From contig JADKCY010000003.1 in assembly GCA_016718605.1 (NCBI GenBank), positions 62,001 to 126,000 on the forward strand: DNA of 64,000 nt. Direction: 5' to 3'. Under the pieces are notes generated by a model, which saw only the letters and a list, made by a program, of their open reading frames with translations, ran no database searches and had not been told where the DNA came from. The DNA is from Lysobacterales bacterium (GTDB lineage: Bacteria > Pseudomonadota > Gammaproteobacteria > Xanthomonadales > Xanthomonadaceae). Below, in pieces: positions 6,842 to 16,021 of this stretch; position 1 is the stretch's first letter; every line of letters begins with the position of its first letter. Position numbers and translations under genes: made by a program.

Positions 6842-9241
6842 TCATGCTCCTTTGATTTTGCGCCCGGCATTCAAGACCAGTTGCAAGACGTTGTGATCGC
6901 CCTCACGGTGATAGTTGACTTCGCTGCTCAGCGTACGCACCAAAAACACGCCCAATCCGCCGACTTCGCGATCCTCCAGCTCCGCATCAACGTCAGGCAG
7001 GTTTTGTGCCAGAGGATCGAAGGGCATGCCGTCATCCATCAATTCCAGGAATAGCCCATCCTCATAAGGTACTGAACGGATTTCGCAGGTCACGTCAGTG
7101 GGGCCGCGTGATCCATGCAAGCAGGCGTTGGTGAAGATTTCTTCGGTGACCAGACGCGCGTCATCGCGAAGATTCTGCCGGAACCCCAAGAAGCGCAGGC
7201 GACGTTCCATGGCATCCAGCAATGCCGGCAAGTTATCCAAGCCGCGCGATTGCAGCAGGTCGCCGTCCTGCAGCACTTGTCCGCTCAACTCGGGTGGCAA
7301 ACGCAGACAAAGCATGCACAAGTCATCGTTGGGCGGCGTATCGGACTGGAATTGCCGCACTGCCTGAGTCAGGGCCAGCACCACCTGATGCGCGCTTCGC
7401 GAACGAAACCCTTGCATCCATTCGATGACCCGGGTCATCCCGAACATTTCACCGTCATGACGAACGGCTTCGACCAAGCCGTCCGTGAACAGCAAGAGCA
7501 CATCGCCCTGCTGCAACTTGACGCTGACCTCCGGATACTGCGCCTCCAACTCGATCCCCAGCGCCGGTCCGCCTTCGATTCGCACGGCGGCAATCTCGCC
7601 ATCGGCATGCATCAACAGGGGCGCGTCATGTCCTGCACTGGCCAAACGAAGGTGACCACTGGACAAGTCGATTTGTCCGACCAGCGTGGTGGCAAACATG
7701 TCTGCAGGGTTGTCGATGGCGATGTGTCGGCCTACTTTTGCGAGCACATCGCTTGGGCGATCGCCACGCCGCAGTGGACCATCCAGCAGTGTTACCAAGC
7801 GAGCCATGAACAGTGCCGCAGGAACGCCTTTGTCGGACACGTCACCGATGAAGAAGCTCAAGGTACTGTCGTCGACGGCGACGACATTGAAGAAGTCCCC
7901 ACCCACAGCACGCGCCGGCTCAAGCCGCCCGGCCAACTCGATCGTATCCGAGACCAGATCCAAGGCAGCTTCCGACGGCACCATTGCCAACTGAATGTCA
8001 CGGGCGACGGTCAATTCGCGATCCATGCGTTCGGATTGCACCTGCGCTCTTGCCAACTGGACACGCAGCGCAGACTCGGTTTCAAAGTCGTCCTGCAATT
8101 TTCGATAGCTGGTGGCAAGGCGCTGGGTCATGCGTGCAAACGCCGCCTCCAGTCGCGCCAATTCCGCAAAACGCCAAGGGTGATGCTCAGCCAGCGGATG
8201 CGCTGCGATGGACATTTCGTCCATGCGCTCGGCAATCGCAACCACCGGATGCAGCAGGCCGGCGGCGTAACGTCGCCCGAGGATACTGGCAGCCAATCCC
8301 ACCGCGATTGCCAACAGTGCCACCAGTGCCATATCGACAAGCGTCAAACGCATGATCGAACCTGAGGATCGCACGGCGATAACGGACCAGCCCTGAGGGG
8401 TGAATCCGCGCGCGGCGATATAGCTTTGCGACGCACCATCCGCCATGCGTAGCGCGACCGACTGGTGCTGACTCGCCTTTTTCGGCAACCCATCGAACTC
8501 GCCAGTGGTGACCTGCAACACGGCATAAGGAAGTGACTCACTGCGAAACGCGACACGGCCATCCGAATCCAGCACGAGCAACTCGAGATCCGGCTGTGAG
8601 GCAGCCGACTCGAACGCCCCGGCCAACGTTGATAGCGAAATGGCTCCCTGCACAACCGCGAGCACTTGGCCTTTTTCACCCAATACGGGCGCACTGGCCG
8701 CGCACAACAAATCCTTTCCAAAACCGCGGCCGATAAACACGCTCGACAGATAGGCGCGTCGCTGTTCCCTTGCAAAGCGAAAATACGCGCGGTCCGCGAC
8801 GCTCATGTTGAGCCAACTTTCCGACACGCCTGCAGCGCCGTCATGTGATCCAGCCAAGACGTTGCCACGGTCATCCGCAATGATTGCGGTGACAAATCCC
8901 GGGAAGCTCTTCCGTAGGCCATCCAGGACACGCTGGGCAGGTTCGGAAGCAATCTGTCCATCGGCGCGCATCGGCATCAACCCAGCCAATTGCTTGATGG
9001 CGCCCTGATGAACGCTCAGAAACAGCGACAGATCTTCGACAACGGTGCTTGCTGTCGCGGTGACATGCGCTTGGGCTTGCACACGTCGAATCTGGAAGTC
9101 AAAGACGCCCACCAACAGGCCCAGCACGATGACCGGCACCGTGCCGAACAAGGTCAAGGCACGCGTAATGGCCGGAACGATTCCGGTATCGGCCGTGATG
9201 GGATTGGACGACATGCGAGTCACTGCACTCCGTGCTGACAT
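6842..9241 (-). CDS. Membrane sensor with PP2C phosphatase and HATPase (RsbU/RsbW-like fusion)
   Basis: A 799-residue inner-membrane sensor. Domains in order: a transmembrane helix (about residues 26-46), a periplasmic Cache-like sensing region, a second helix (about 299-320), HAMP, a short coiled coil, a SpoIIE/PP2C phosphatase (GGDFF near 450, GDVSDKG, SAGHD, FTDGLVEA, PNDDLCM near 638) and an RsbW-like HATPase (VTEEIFTNACLHG, DDGMPFDP, GGLGVFLV). The likely role is to dephosphorylate and phosphorylate the adjacent STAS protein in response to a periplasmic signal. I choose 9241 as start because upstream codons run into a dispersed repeat at 9271; 9214 is an alternative. The divergent neighbour is motAB, so a motility link is possible but unproven. 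Confidence 0.9.
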   Translation of the reverse strand: MSARSAVTRMSSNPITADTGIVPAITRALTLFGTVPVIVLGLLVGVFDFQIRRVQAQAHVTATASTVVEDLSLFLSVHQGAIKQLAGLMPMRADGQIASEPAQRVLDGLRKSFPGFVTAIIADDRGNVLAGSHDGAAGVSESWLNMSVADRAYFRFAREQRRAYLSSVFIGRGFGKDLLCAASAPVLGEKGQVLAVVQGAISLSTLAGAFESAASQPDLELLVLDSDGRVAFRSESLPYAVLQVTTGEFDGLPKKASQHQSVALRMADGASQSYIAARGFTPQGWSVIAVRSSGSIMRLTLVDMALVALLAIAVGLAASILGRRYAAGLLHPVVAIAERMDEMSIAAHPLAEHHPWRFAELARLEAAFARMTQRLATSYRKLQDDFETESALRVQLARAQVQSERMDRELTVARDIQLAMVPSEAALDLVSDTIELAGRLEPARAVGGDFFNVVAVDDSTLSFFIGDVSDKGVPAALFMARLVTLLDGPLRRGDRPSDVLAKVGRHIAIDNPADMFATTLVGQIDLSSGHLRLASAGHDAPLLMHADGEIAAVRIEGGPALGIELEAQYPEVSVKLQQGDVLLLFTDGLVEAVRHDGEMFGMTRVIEWMQGFRSRSAHQVVLALTQAVRQFQSDTPPNDDLCMLCLRLPPELSGQVLQDGDLLQSRGLDNLPALLDAMERRLRFLGFRQNLRDDARLVTEEIFTNACLHGSRGPTDVTCEIRSVPYEDGLFLELMDDGMPFDPLAQNLPDVDAELEDREVGGLGVFLVRTLSSEVNYHREGDHNVLQLVLNAGRKIKGA

Positions 9242-9270
9242 CAATGGCAAGGCGGTTTCACTACCACTCG

Positions 9271-9400
9271 GTTGAGAAAGTGCGTTCCTGAACGTACCCA
9301 ACGTCGTGAGTCCAGCATATGTCTGGACACACACCCGGCAAATCGATCGCTTACGCGATTGACTCGCGAGCGCGGCTTCCTTGCCGTGCACCGGCGGGAA
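9271..9400 (+). repeat. Dispersed structured repeat, copy A
   Basis: This stretch matches 63302-63430 in register. GTTGAGAAAGTGCGTT begins both copies, and CTTACGCGAT begins 79 bases later in both. The middle is less similar, but a hairpin is centred 48 bases from the start in both copies (here GTCCAG/CTGGAC at 9310-9315 and 9323-9328), with different stem sequences. An extra stem GTGCGTTC/GAACGTAC lies at 9280-9297. Similarity fades about 120 bases in. It occupies the 5' region of the PP2C sensor gene, in the opposite orientation. Confidence 0.7.
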
Positions 9401-9946
9401 TTTTCCCAACCCTGTGCGATAGCGACTGCAAAACGCAAACCAGCTTGCGCCAAAGTGTCGCCCTTGTGAACAGCGAAATCCGCGCCGCACCGCACCACAA
9501 CTTCACCAAGCGCTGCAGCGTGGCCCATTGATTCTGCCAGATACGCCTTTCGCCAGCAGGCGTCTGTCGTTGGGTCCTGTCCCGTGGGTCAAATCGCAAA
9601 TTTCAGCCACGCGGCTTGAACCGGACCCGGCCCTGAACAGCTTGGATCATTCATTGATGCCTACGCACGCATTGCATCAACAATGACCGTCGCTTGGCGA
9701 CACACGACCAAACGCTGCCGACGTCAACTTTTCGACACATCGGCACCTCGACGCCCCAAATGCCGTCGGCATCACATCAGTGATGGGCGAGCATCCGCGA
9801 ACGCACGTTCAGCACTTGTCGCCAGTGCCTCGTGACGGTCGGTTGCAGGTGGCCATCACCGCGTCTTTGTGCGTAGACATTGCGCTGCGCAATTCGCGCA
9901 CAGGCTTTGCAACGAGATCGCCATTCGATCTCGCTGAGAGGCTCCC
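9401..9946. other. Long intergenic region upstream of motA
   Basis: About 545 bases without a convincing gene; the open frames here have no family look and are short. With repeat copy A it makes the longest non-coding stretch of the window. Small inverted repeats are visible (CATCAC at 9770-9775 with GTGATG at 9780-9785; ATGCCG/CGGCAT at 9760-9772). I found no good match to a sigma-28 flagellar promoter. The motAB promoter should lie here. Confidence 0.5.
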
Positions 9947-10810
9947 ATGCTGGTTATTGTCGGAATGGTTCTGGTCACCGCCTTCGTGTTTGGCGGCTTC
10001 ATCATTGCGGGTGGCCACATCATGGTCATCGTCGAAGCCGCAGCGATCGAGTTGTTCATCATTGGCGGCGGCGCACTTGGTGCCTTCATCGTTGGCAATT
10101 CGATGAAAACCGTCAAAGCGAGCATCGCTGGCATCATCGCCCTGTTGAAGCCACCGCCGTTCCAACGCGCCGACTATATCGAGCTGCTCAAACTGCTCTA
10201 CGAACTGCTGATGAAGGCCCGCAAAGATGGCTTGATGGCCATTGAAGAACACGTTGAAAATCCATCATCCAGCGCGATCTTTCAGAAATATCCCAAGGTC
10301 CTGAACGACCATCATTTGCTCGATTTCATCACGGACGCACTGCGCCTGATCATCGGCGGCAATCTGGCGCCGCATGAACTGGAAGCACTGCTGGATACCG
10401 AGTTGGAAACCCACCATCACGAAGCACTGGAACCCAGCCATGCCATCCAGACCGCCGCCGATGGCATGCCCGCGTTCGGCATCGTGGCGGCGGTCCTAGG
10501 TATCGTCAAAGTGATGTCGATCGTCGGTGATGCGCCACCCGCAGTCATCGGCGCCAAGGTCGCCTCGGCTCTGGTGGGAACCTTCCTTGGCATCTTGATG
10601 GGCTACGGCTATATCGGCCCGATGGCCGCCGCGATGGGCGCACGTGCGCATCAGGACAGCAAGCCGTTCGAAATGGTGAAAATGACGCTCGTCGCGACCC
10701 TGCGCGGATACCCGCCGCCGGTGGCCATCGAGTTCGCCCGCAAGTTGTTGTTTGCCGACATGCGACCGTCGTTTGCCGACCTCGAAACCGAACTCAAGGC
10801 CACCAAATGA
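9947..10810 (+). CDS. motA: Flagellar motor stator protein MotA
   Basis: MotA and MotB form the inner-membrane stator that couples ion flow to flagellar rotation. The 287-residue protein begins MLVIVGMVLVTAFVFGGFI and has the MotA layout: two early helices, a large cytoplasmic loop (about 70-165) rich in charge, and two late helices (GIVAAVLGIVKVMSIV and VASALVGTFLGILMGYGYIGP). Length fits the E. coli-type family. motB follows after 54 bases, so the two are probably one transcript. The stator pair is isolated from other flagellar genes in this window. Confidence 0.95.
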   Translation: MLVIVGMVLVTAFVFGGFIIAGGHIMVIVEAAAIELFIIGGGALGAFIVGNSMKTVKASIAGIIALLKPPPFQRADYIELLKLLYELLMKARKDGLMAIEEHVENPSSSAIFQKYPKVLNDHHLLDFITDALRLIIGGNLAPHELEALLDTELETHHHEALEPSHAIQTAADGMPAFGIVAAVLGIVKVMSIVGDAPPAVIGAKVASALVGTFLGILMGYGYIGPMAAAMGARAHQDSKPFEMVKMTLVATLRGYPPPVAIEFARKLLFADMRPSFADLETELKATK

Positions 10811-10864
10811 GCGCCCCCGGGCAGGTCATCGTGAGCATGCCTGCGGAATTCGCGGAGATCTGGC

Positions 10865-11887
10865 ATGGCTGAGAAGGACAAAGCACAACCGATCATCATC
10901 AAGAAGGTCAAAAAGGGCGGCGGCGGGCACCACGGCGGCGCTTGGAAGGTAGCGTATGCGGACTTCGTGACCGCGATGATGGCCTTCTTCCTGGTCATGT
11001 GGCTGGTCGGCACTTTGCCCGAGGAATCGCTCTCCGGCATATCCGAATATTTCAAGAACCCCAGTGTACTGAGCGGCACCTCACGTACCCCGCCACCCAA
11101 TGCCTTGGGTGCGGGCGGTGCGGGCACCAATCCCGTCAAAGTGTCCAAAAACATGACCTCGCCAACCATGGGTGGCGAAGGTCCCAAAGTCGGCGAGGGG
11201 GAATCCCCCAAAGACGCCGAAGAGGCCAAGGAAATTGCGCGTCAGATGGAGCAGCAGAAACTGGAGTCACTGCTGGCCGAATTGAAAGAAGCCATCGAAA
11301 CCAGCGAATCACTGGCCCAGTTCAAAGACCAGCTGCTGCTCGACATCACACCCGAAGGTTTGCGCATCCAGATCGTTGACCAGCAGAATCGTCCGATGTT
11401 CGACATGGGCAGCTCGCGCCTGAAGGACTACACCACCGAAATCCTGCGCGAACTGTCGCCCTACATGAACAAGGTGGAAAACCGCATCAGCATTACTGGC
11501 CATACTGACCAATCGCGTTATGCCAGCCCCAGCGGCTATTCGAACTGGGAGCTCTCCGCCGACCGTGCCAACTCGGCGCGCCGAGCCTTGGTCGCGGCGG
11601 GTTTGTCGGAAGAAAAGCTGTCACGTGTGGTTGGCCTGTCGTCTTCTGTTCTATTCGACAAGGAAAATCCCACCAACCCCATCAACCGGCGCATCAGCAT
11701 CATCGTGATGAGCCAAGCGGCAGAAGCGGCCGCGCGCATGAGTGAGGACGGTGATGCGGCGCTGCAGTCGCCCGATGCTGCCGTGCCAGGCACTGAGGAT
11801 GCCTTCCCGGCAGCCACCGATGCCAATGGCAATCCCGCCCCGCCAATTACTCCGATCTCGCTTCCGAAGCCACCACAGGCGCGTTGA
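10865..11887 (+). CDS. motB: Flagellar motor stator protein MotB
   Basis: MotB anchors the stator to peptidoglycan. The 340-residue protein has a basic N-terminus, a single helix with the proton-channel aspartate (Asp33 in VAYADFVTAMMAFFLVMWL), a linker with Pro/Gly stretches, and an OmpA-like peptidoglycan-binding domain (ISITGHTDQSRY, NWELSADRANSARRAL, RRISIIVM). The Asp in the helix suggests a proton-driven rather than sodium PomB-type motor, though MotA and MotB alone do not settle this. Its 3' end overlaps the convergent transporter gene by 41 bases. Confidence 0.95.
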   Translation: MAEKDKAQPIIIKKVKKGGGGHHGGAWKVAYADFVTAMMAFFLVMWLVGTLPEESLSGISEYFKNPSVLSGTSRTPPPNALGAGGAGTNPVKVSKNMTSPTMGGEGPKVGEGESPKDAEEAKEIARQMEQQKLESLLAELKEAIETSESLAQFKDQLLLDITPEGLRIQIVDQQNRPMFDMGSSRLKDYTTEILRELSPYMNKVENRISITGHTDQSRYASPSGYSNWELSADRANSARRALVAAGLSEEKLSRVVGLSSSVLFDKENPTNPINRRISIIVMSQAAEAAARMSEDGDAALQSPDAAVPGTEDAFPAATDANGNPAPPITPISLPKPPQAR

Positions 11888-12605
11888 GCCATGCAACGAT
11901 CCAGCGACGTGAGAGATATAGCAGTGGAATCATGGCGAATGCCGCCACGACTTTGTAGGCATAGTTAACGCTCGCCACCGCCGCAAACAGACTCAGCGAC
12001 CATTGCTGAGGCCCCAACACGAACGCGATGTAGAGCACTACAAAGCTGTCGACCAGTTGCGACACCAAGGTACTACCGGTTGCGCGCATCCATATCCAGC
12101 GCTCGCCGGTCAGCCGGCGGATACGCTGAAATACTGCAATGTCGATCAATTGCCCCAACAGAAACGCAGCGACCGAGCCAGCGATTGTCCAAAGTCCCTG
12201 ACCGAAGATGACGGCGAAGGCAGCCTGCTGGTCCGGAACACCTTGTTCCACGTTAACGCCACGCCACCAGTCCGCTGGCTGCAATCCGATGGCGAGATAG
12301 GCGAAAGCAAATCCGTACACCACCAAGGCCACCGTCAGCCACGACAGCAAACGCACGCCGCGCGGTCCGTAGTGTTCATTGATGACATCGGTCATGACGA
12401 ACACCACGGGCCACAGCAGCACACCCGCCGTAAAGTTCAGCGACCCGGTCTGACCGAACAACGTCCAGTTGAATGGTGCCCAGCCGAGCGTATCTTCCAA
12501 GGCGAAAATCTTGACGCCAATGAACTCGGCCAGCAGGGCATTGCAAACAAAGAACCCTGCCAAGACGACGAACAGTCGCTGCGCGCGCCCCAGTTCAGCC
12601 TGCAT
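11847..12605 (-). CDS. yhhQ: Queuosine precursor transporter (YhhQ/VUT family)
   Basis: Predicted inner-membrane carrier of about 252 residues with six or seven hydrophobic segments. The family signature VFVMTDVINEHYGPRG follows the second helix, as in YhhQ, which takes up preQ0/preQ1 for queuosine tRNA modification. The start at 12605 overlaps the DUF502 stop by 11 bases, which decides it over the upstream ATG at 12638. The 3' end overlaps motB on the other strand by 41 bases. Substrate is inferred from family only. Confidence 0.85.
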   Translation of the reverse strand: MQAELGRAQRLFVVLAGFFVCNALLAEFIGVKIFALEDTLGWAPFNWTLFGQTGSLNFTAGVLLWPVVFVMTDVINEHYGPRGVRLLSWLTVALVVYGFAFAYLAIGLQPADWWRGVNVEQGVPDQQAAFAVIFGQGLWTIAGSVAAFLLGQLIDIAVFQRIRRLTGERWIWMRATGSTLVSQLVDSFVVLYIAFVLGPQQWSLSLFAAVASVNYAYKVVAAFAMIPLLYLSRRWIVAWLNAPVVASEARSE

Positions 12606-13269
12606 CCTCACTCTCCTCAGTGACATTCGGTCGCGCAAAAGGCATCTCGCTGGGTGCTACCGCACCGCCCGAGATGATAAAAGCCATGGCCTGTTCCACG
12701 GTCCAATCGGTCGGCGTCAAACGGTCCACGGGAACGACCTCCAAGTAGCCCGAGGTGGGATTTGGCGTCGTTGGAACATACACCGCAGCGAGTTCTCGAC
12801 CGCTGCCGGTTTCACGAATGATGCGAGTGACAAATCCAATCGCCTTCATCTCTGCGTTGGGAAAATCGATCAGCACCACGCGCTGCGCACCCTCAGGCTT
12901 GGTTTGCAGCACATGAATCAACTTCTTGGTGCCTCCATAGACCGCCTTGACCCAGGGAATCTGGTTGATTGCCCGATCCAGCAGGCCGAGCAATCGACGA
13001 CCAATCACGCGTGTTGCAAGCCAACCGAGGAAATACAGCCCACCCAGAGTCAGAACCACTGCCAGGAAAAAGCGCAGCGATTGCAAATCCAGCCAAGGCG
13101 CCACGGGCGGAAACCCGTTTGCCAACGCGCCCAATGCAGCATCCACCCACGGCGCCCCAAAACGGGACAGTTGGCGAAGGACGATCTCGAACACGACCCA
13201 TGTCAGCCAGACTGGAAATACGATCAGGACGCCGGTGAGCAAATTGCGTTGCAGATGCCAGTTCCGCAC
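12595..13269 (-). CDS. DUF502 family membrane protein
   Basis: About 224 residues with two transmembrane segments near the N-terminus (LLTGVLIVFPVWLTWVVFEIV and FFLAVVLTLGGLYFLGWLATR) followed by a soluble domain with the DUF502 motifs IPWVKAVYGGTKKLI and VYVPTTPNPTSGYL. I choose a GTG at 13269 because AAGGAG lies 10 bases upstream and it clears the preceding kinase gene by 16 bases. The function of DUF502 is not known; it is a widespread envelope protein in proteobacteria and plants. Confidence 0.85.
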   Translation of the reverse strand: MRNWHLQRNLLTGVLIVFPVWLTWVVFEIVLRQLSRFGAPWVDAALGALANGFPPVAPWLDLQSLRFFLAVVLTLGGLYFLGWLATRVIGRRLLGLLDRAINQIPWVKAVYGGTKKLIHVLQTKPEGAQRVVLIDFPNAEMKAIGFVTRIIRETGSGRELAAVYVPTTPNPTSGYLEVVPVDRLTPTDWTVEQAMAFIISGGAVAPSEMPFARPNVTEESEDAG

Positions 13270-13285
13270 GGTGCGCTGACTCCTT

Positions 13286-15484
13286 TCAGGGTTGATTGGC
13301 ACGACGCGTTTGCAAGGCTGGCAGGGACGAAGCGTCCACCTCGCGAAGCAAACGCAGACCCACGTCGTCGTAACCAACGTCCGCCGCCAGCATCTGCGCC
13401 GGCGAGACGGTCATGCTCTGCGCGGATTCTCGCTCAGTCCGCCACGACGACCCTGCCACCAAACGTTTGCCACAGCCAATCGCATCGCAACTCGCCGTCC
13501 ACTCACTGGTGTTTCCCACCACATCGACAAACCCCAGAGCATCCGCAGCAAACCGTCCAGCGACCGAGGTGAACCCCACTCCATCATCGCAGCCACGACG
13601 ATCATGCAGATTGCCACTGCCGCATTCGACCACGGCGGGTATCTGCGAGGCATGGCGCCACTCCGCCAGACTCGGTACCCGATAGCGCGCCCCCGTGCGT
13701 TGCGACAACCAGTCCGCAAACGCATCCGCATCGGACGCGCTGACACACACGACTGGCTCATTGTCGCCCTGCGGGAAACCGGGCTTGTGCCAATACCGAT
13801 GGCCCGCGACCGACGGCAAACGCGTATCGCGCCGAGTGCAGTCCGCCATGCGATGGCGACTGTCCTGAATGAAACGTGCAAACTCGGCGACCGTCACTTC
13901 GCGTTGCATCATCGCCATCGGCCGATCCAGTTGCGAGCCGCCCAGCCTGGCGGGCAGAAAAATCAATGGTGGCCCGGCGGAATCCTGCAACTGCTGTCCG
14001 GCTTGTGGCAATGCTTCTGCGGTTTGCCGCAATGTCTCCAGATCCGCTGTTTGCAGATTCAGCATTCGCAGCATTTGCACCTGATCAAGGGCTGTCGCAC
14101 GATCGAGACGTGCGACCGCATCGCGAAGTCTCCGCCCCAGCACGCCCGATACCGATTCCTGCAACTGTGCCCAACCGGAAAATTTCCCCAACCCACCTTC
14201 GTTTGCCAACATTTCCGCTTGAGAGAACAGTTGGCGTACTTCGATGTCGCGGCCATCCGCCAAAGCAACAATGATCGACTCGGCAAGGGCTGCAAACACC
14301 GCATCCAATCCTTGCATTGCGTCCGTGTTGTCTGGCTCGGCCTTCAGTACATCGAGGTAGCTTTCCGCGGCGTTCTCACCAGCGGGCGTCACGATCGCGC
14401 CGCGCCCGAGTTGCTCGCGTGCTTCCTGCAAACGCGCAGCGATCGCCGCAACGGCGGCCATGGAAGGCGCGCTTGGCGAATCCGAAACCGCGTCCGCCTC
14501 AAGACTTTGCGCGGGTCGCCACCAGTGTACATAGCCCCAGACCACCACGATTGCCAGTATCAAACCGGTGGCAAAAAGCCACCACGGAGACCGCACGGCT
14601 TCGCGCGTTAAGGAACGCAATGTGTCTACGGTCTGCAGCGGCAATGGCAGGGTCCGATTCAACACCGCATCCAATGCGCGCCGCATGGTCTCGGCATTGC
14701 GGAAGCGCTGCCGGCGGTTTTTCGCCATCGCGCGATCAATGAACCCCTGCCAATGATGCAATGATTCGGGCAGGCGCGGCACCGCCTGCTGCGAATGTTT
14801 GAGTGCAAGTGACAAGGGATCGGTGGCGCGGAAAGGCAGTTCGCCCGTCAGCAGTTCATAGGTAAGAACGCCAACGCTATAGAGGTCGGCGCGCCCGTCA
14901 ACCTCTTGCGCCCGCGCTTGTTCCGGGCTCATGTAGCCGCCCGAGCCCAACGCCAGCCCGTTTCCGGTAATTCGATCACTGACCTGACGACGCGCCAGCG
15001 CAATACCGAAATCGGCCAGTTGCGGACGGCCAGAGGCATCGAACAAGACGTTTTCCGGCTTGACATCGCGATGCACGACACCGCGTGCATGCGCATAGCC
15101 AAGGGCGTCCAGCAAGGCACGCAATACATCGGCGATTTCTTGTTCGTTGTGCTGCAGGTTGCGCTGCGACAGATCGCCGCGGGACAGCCAAGGCATGACA
15201 TAAAACGGTTGTCCGCTGGCCGTGCGCCCCACGTGGTGCACGCTCACGATCGATGGGTGCTCCAGACGCGCAATGATGCGCGCCTCGTGTTCAAAGCGCA
15301 GCGCCAGCTCCTCGTCCTGTGAAGACAAGCCGGAAAGGACCTTGATGGCAACTTCGCGATCCAGACTGAGCTGCTGCGCAAGGTAAACGGTCGCCATCCC
15401 GCCGCGCCCTAGTGGGCGAATCACGCGGTAGCCGTCGATCTCTGGCAGGCCAGCGATAGGCGAAGTTTCCGAAGCCAATGCCAT
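13286..15484 (-). CDS. Transmembrane Ser/Thr protein kinase with FGE-sulfatase-like C-terminus
   Basis: A 732-residue bacterial Hanks-type kinase. The kinase domain spans about residues 19-270: glycine loop LGRGGMATVY, Lys48 in VAIKVL, HRDVKPEN with Asp140, DFG at 158-160. One transmembrane helix (about 301-321) is followed by a helical linker and a C-terminal formylglycine-generating-enzyme-like domain (about 500-720; REVTVAEFARFI, RVPSLAEWRHA, VGNTSEWTAS). The FGE-like part should be periplasmic. Such domains in kinases usually serve as binding or sensing modules rather than making formylglycine. No matching phosphatase is adjacent; the PP2C gene lies 4 kb away. It is followed by DUF502 after 16 bases. 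Confidence 0.9.
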   Translation of the reverse strand: MALASETSPIAGLPEIDGYRVIRPLGRGGMATVYLAQQLSLDREVAIKVLSGLSSQDEELALRFEHEARIIARLEHPSIVSVHHVGRTASGQPFYVMPWLSRGDLSQRNLQHNEQEIADVLRALLDALGYAHARGVVHRDVKPENVLFDASGRPQLADFGIALARRQVSDRITGNGLALGSGGYMSPEQARAQEVDGRADLYSVGVLTYELLTGELPFRATDPLSLALKHSQQAVPRLPESLHHWQGFIDRAMAKNRRQRFRNAETMRRALDAVLNRTLPLPLQTVDTLRSLTREAVRSPWWLFATGLILAIVVVWGYVHWWRPAQSLEADAVSDSPSAPSMAAVAAIAARLQEAREQLGRGAIVTPAGENAAESYLDVLKAEPDNTDAMQGLDAVFAALAESIIVALADGRDIEVRQLFSQAEMLANEGGLGKFSGWAQLQESVSGVLGRRLRDAVARLDRATALDQVQMLRMLNLQTADLETLRQTAEALPQAGQQLQDSAGPPLIFLPARLGGSQLDRPMAMMQREVTVAEFARFIQDSRHRMADCTRRDTRLPSVAGHRYWHKPGFPQGDNEPVVCVSASDADAFADWLSQRTGARYRVPSLAEWRHASQIPAVVECGSGNLHDRRGCDDGVGFTSVAGRFAADALGFVDVVGNTSEWTASCDAIGCGKRLVAGSSWRTERESAQSMTVSPAQMLAADVGYDDVGLRLLREVDASSLPALQTRRANQP

Positions 15485-15535
15485 GGAGATGCTATGCAGA
15501 ATGGGGAACGGATTCAGGATAGCAGCAGCCTGCTG

Positions 15536-16021
15536 TCAGGACAGTGCTGATTGCACCGCCGCAGGTGGTTGTTCTGCCAGACGCTTGCGGCGCACATAAA
15601 TCTGCTTGCGCACTTTTGCCACCAGTTCGCCGCTCGATGAACGCACATCGGTTTCGAACCAGTGCAGGACACTGCGCTCGTGTTGGGCTTGCTCCCGCAA
15701 CTGGCAAAGCACATCGTCACTCAACTGAAACTCGCAGCGCACGGTCCCTCGACCCGGTGCGACGAAGCTGATCTCACCCGCCTTGTCCCAAACGATGTAG
15801 TCATCACCCAAGGCCCTTAGCACCATGATCATCCAGAACGGATCGGTCATCGAAAACAGACTGCCACCAAAATGGGTACCTACATAGTTGCGGTTGTACC
15901 AATGAAGGCCCATCCGTACCCGCACGTGTCGCCAATCTGCGCTGATCGACTCCACCCGAACGCCGGAAAACAGGAAGGGCGGCCACGCATTCATGATCCA
16001 ACGCAACAATCGCGGCGACAT
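15536..16021 (-). CDS. DUF4442 (hotdog-fold) protein
   Basis: A 161-residue protein with the DUF4442 pattern: a tryptophan/proline-rich start (MNAWPPFLFSGVRVESIS), then YNRNYVGTHFGGSLFSMTDP where thioesterase relatives have the helix and active site, and FVAPGRGTVRCEF later. The fold is expected to be hotdog-like, related to acyl-CoA thioesterases; substrate is unknown. It lies 160 bases after nadK and 51 before the kinase gene, on the same strand, so it may be in one transcript with either. I see nothing else in the 16022-16181 gap. Confidence 0.8.
   Translation of the reverse strand: MSPRLLRWIMNAWPPFLFSGVRVESISADWRHVRVRMGLHWYNRNYVGTHFGGSLFSMTDPFWMIMVLRALGDDYIVWDKAGEISFVAPGRGTVRCEFQLSDDVLCQLREQAQHERSVLHWFETDVRSSSGELVAKVRKQIYVRRKRLAEQPPAAVQSALS

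Noticed and set aside
7115..8365. A 416-codon plus-strand frame antisense to the PP2C sensor
   Set aside because: Shadow of the conserved PP2C/HATPase gene; composition is His/Gln-rich, typical of an antisense reading.
9247..9490. N-terminal extension of the PP2C sensor (882 instead of 799 residues)
   Set aside because: The extra codons lie in the dispersed repeat and intergenic sequence, and have no match to the expected membrane start.
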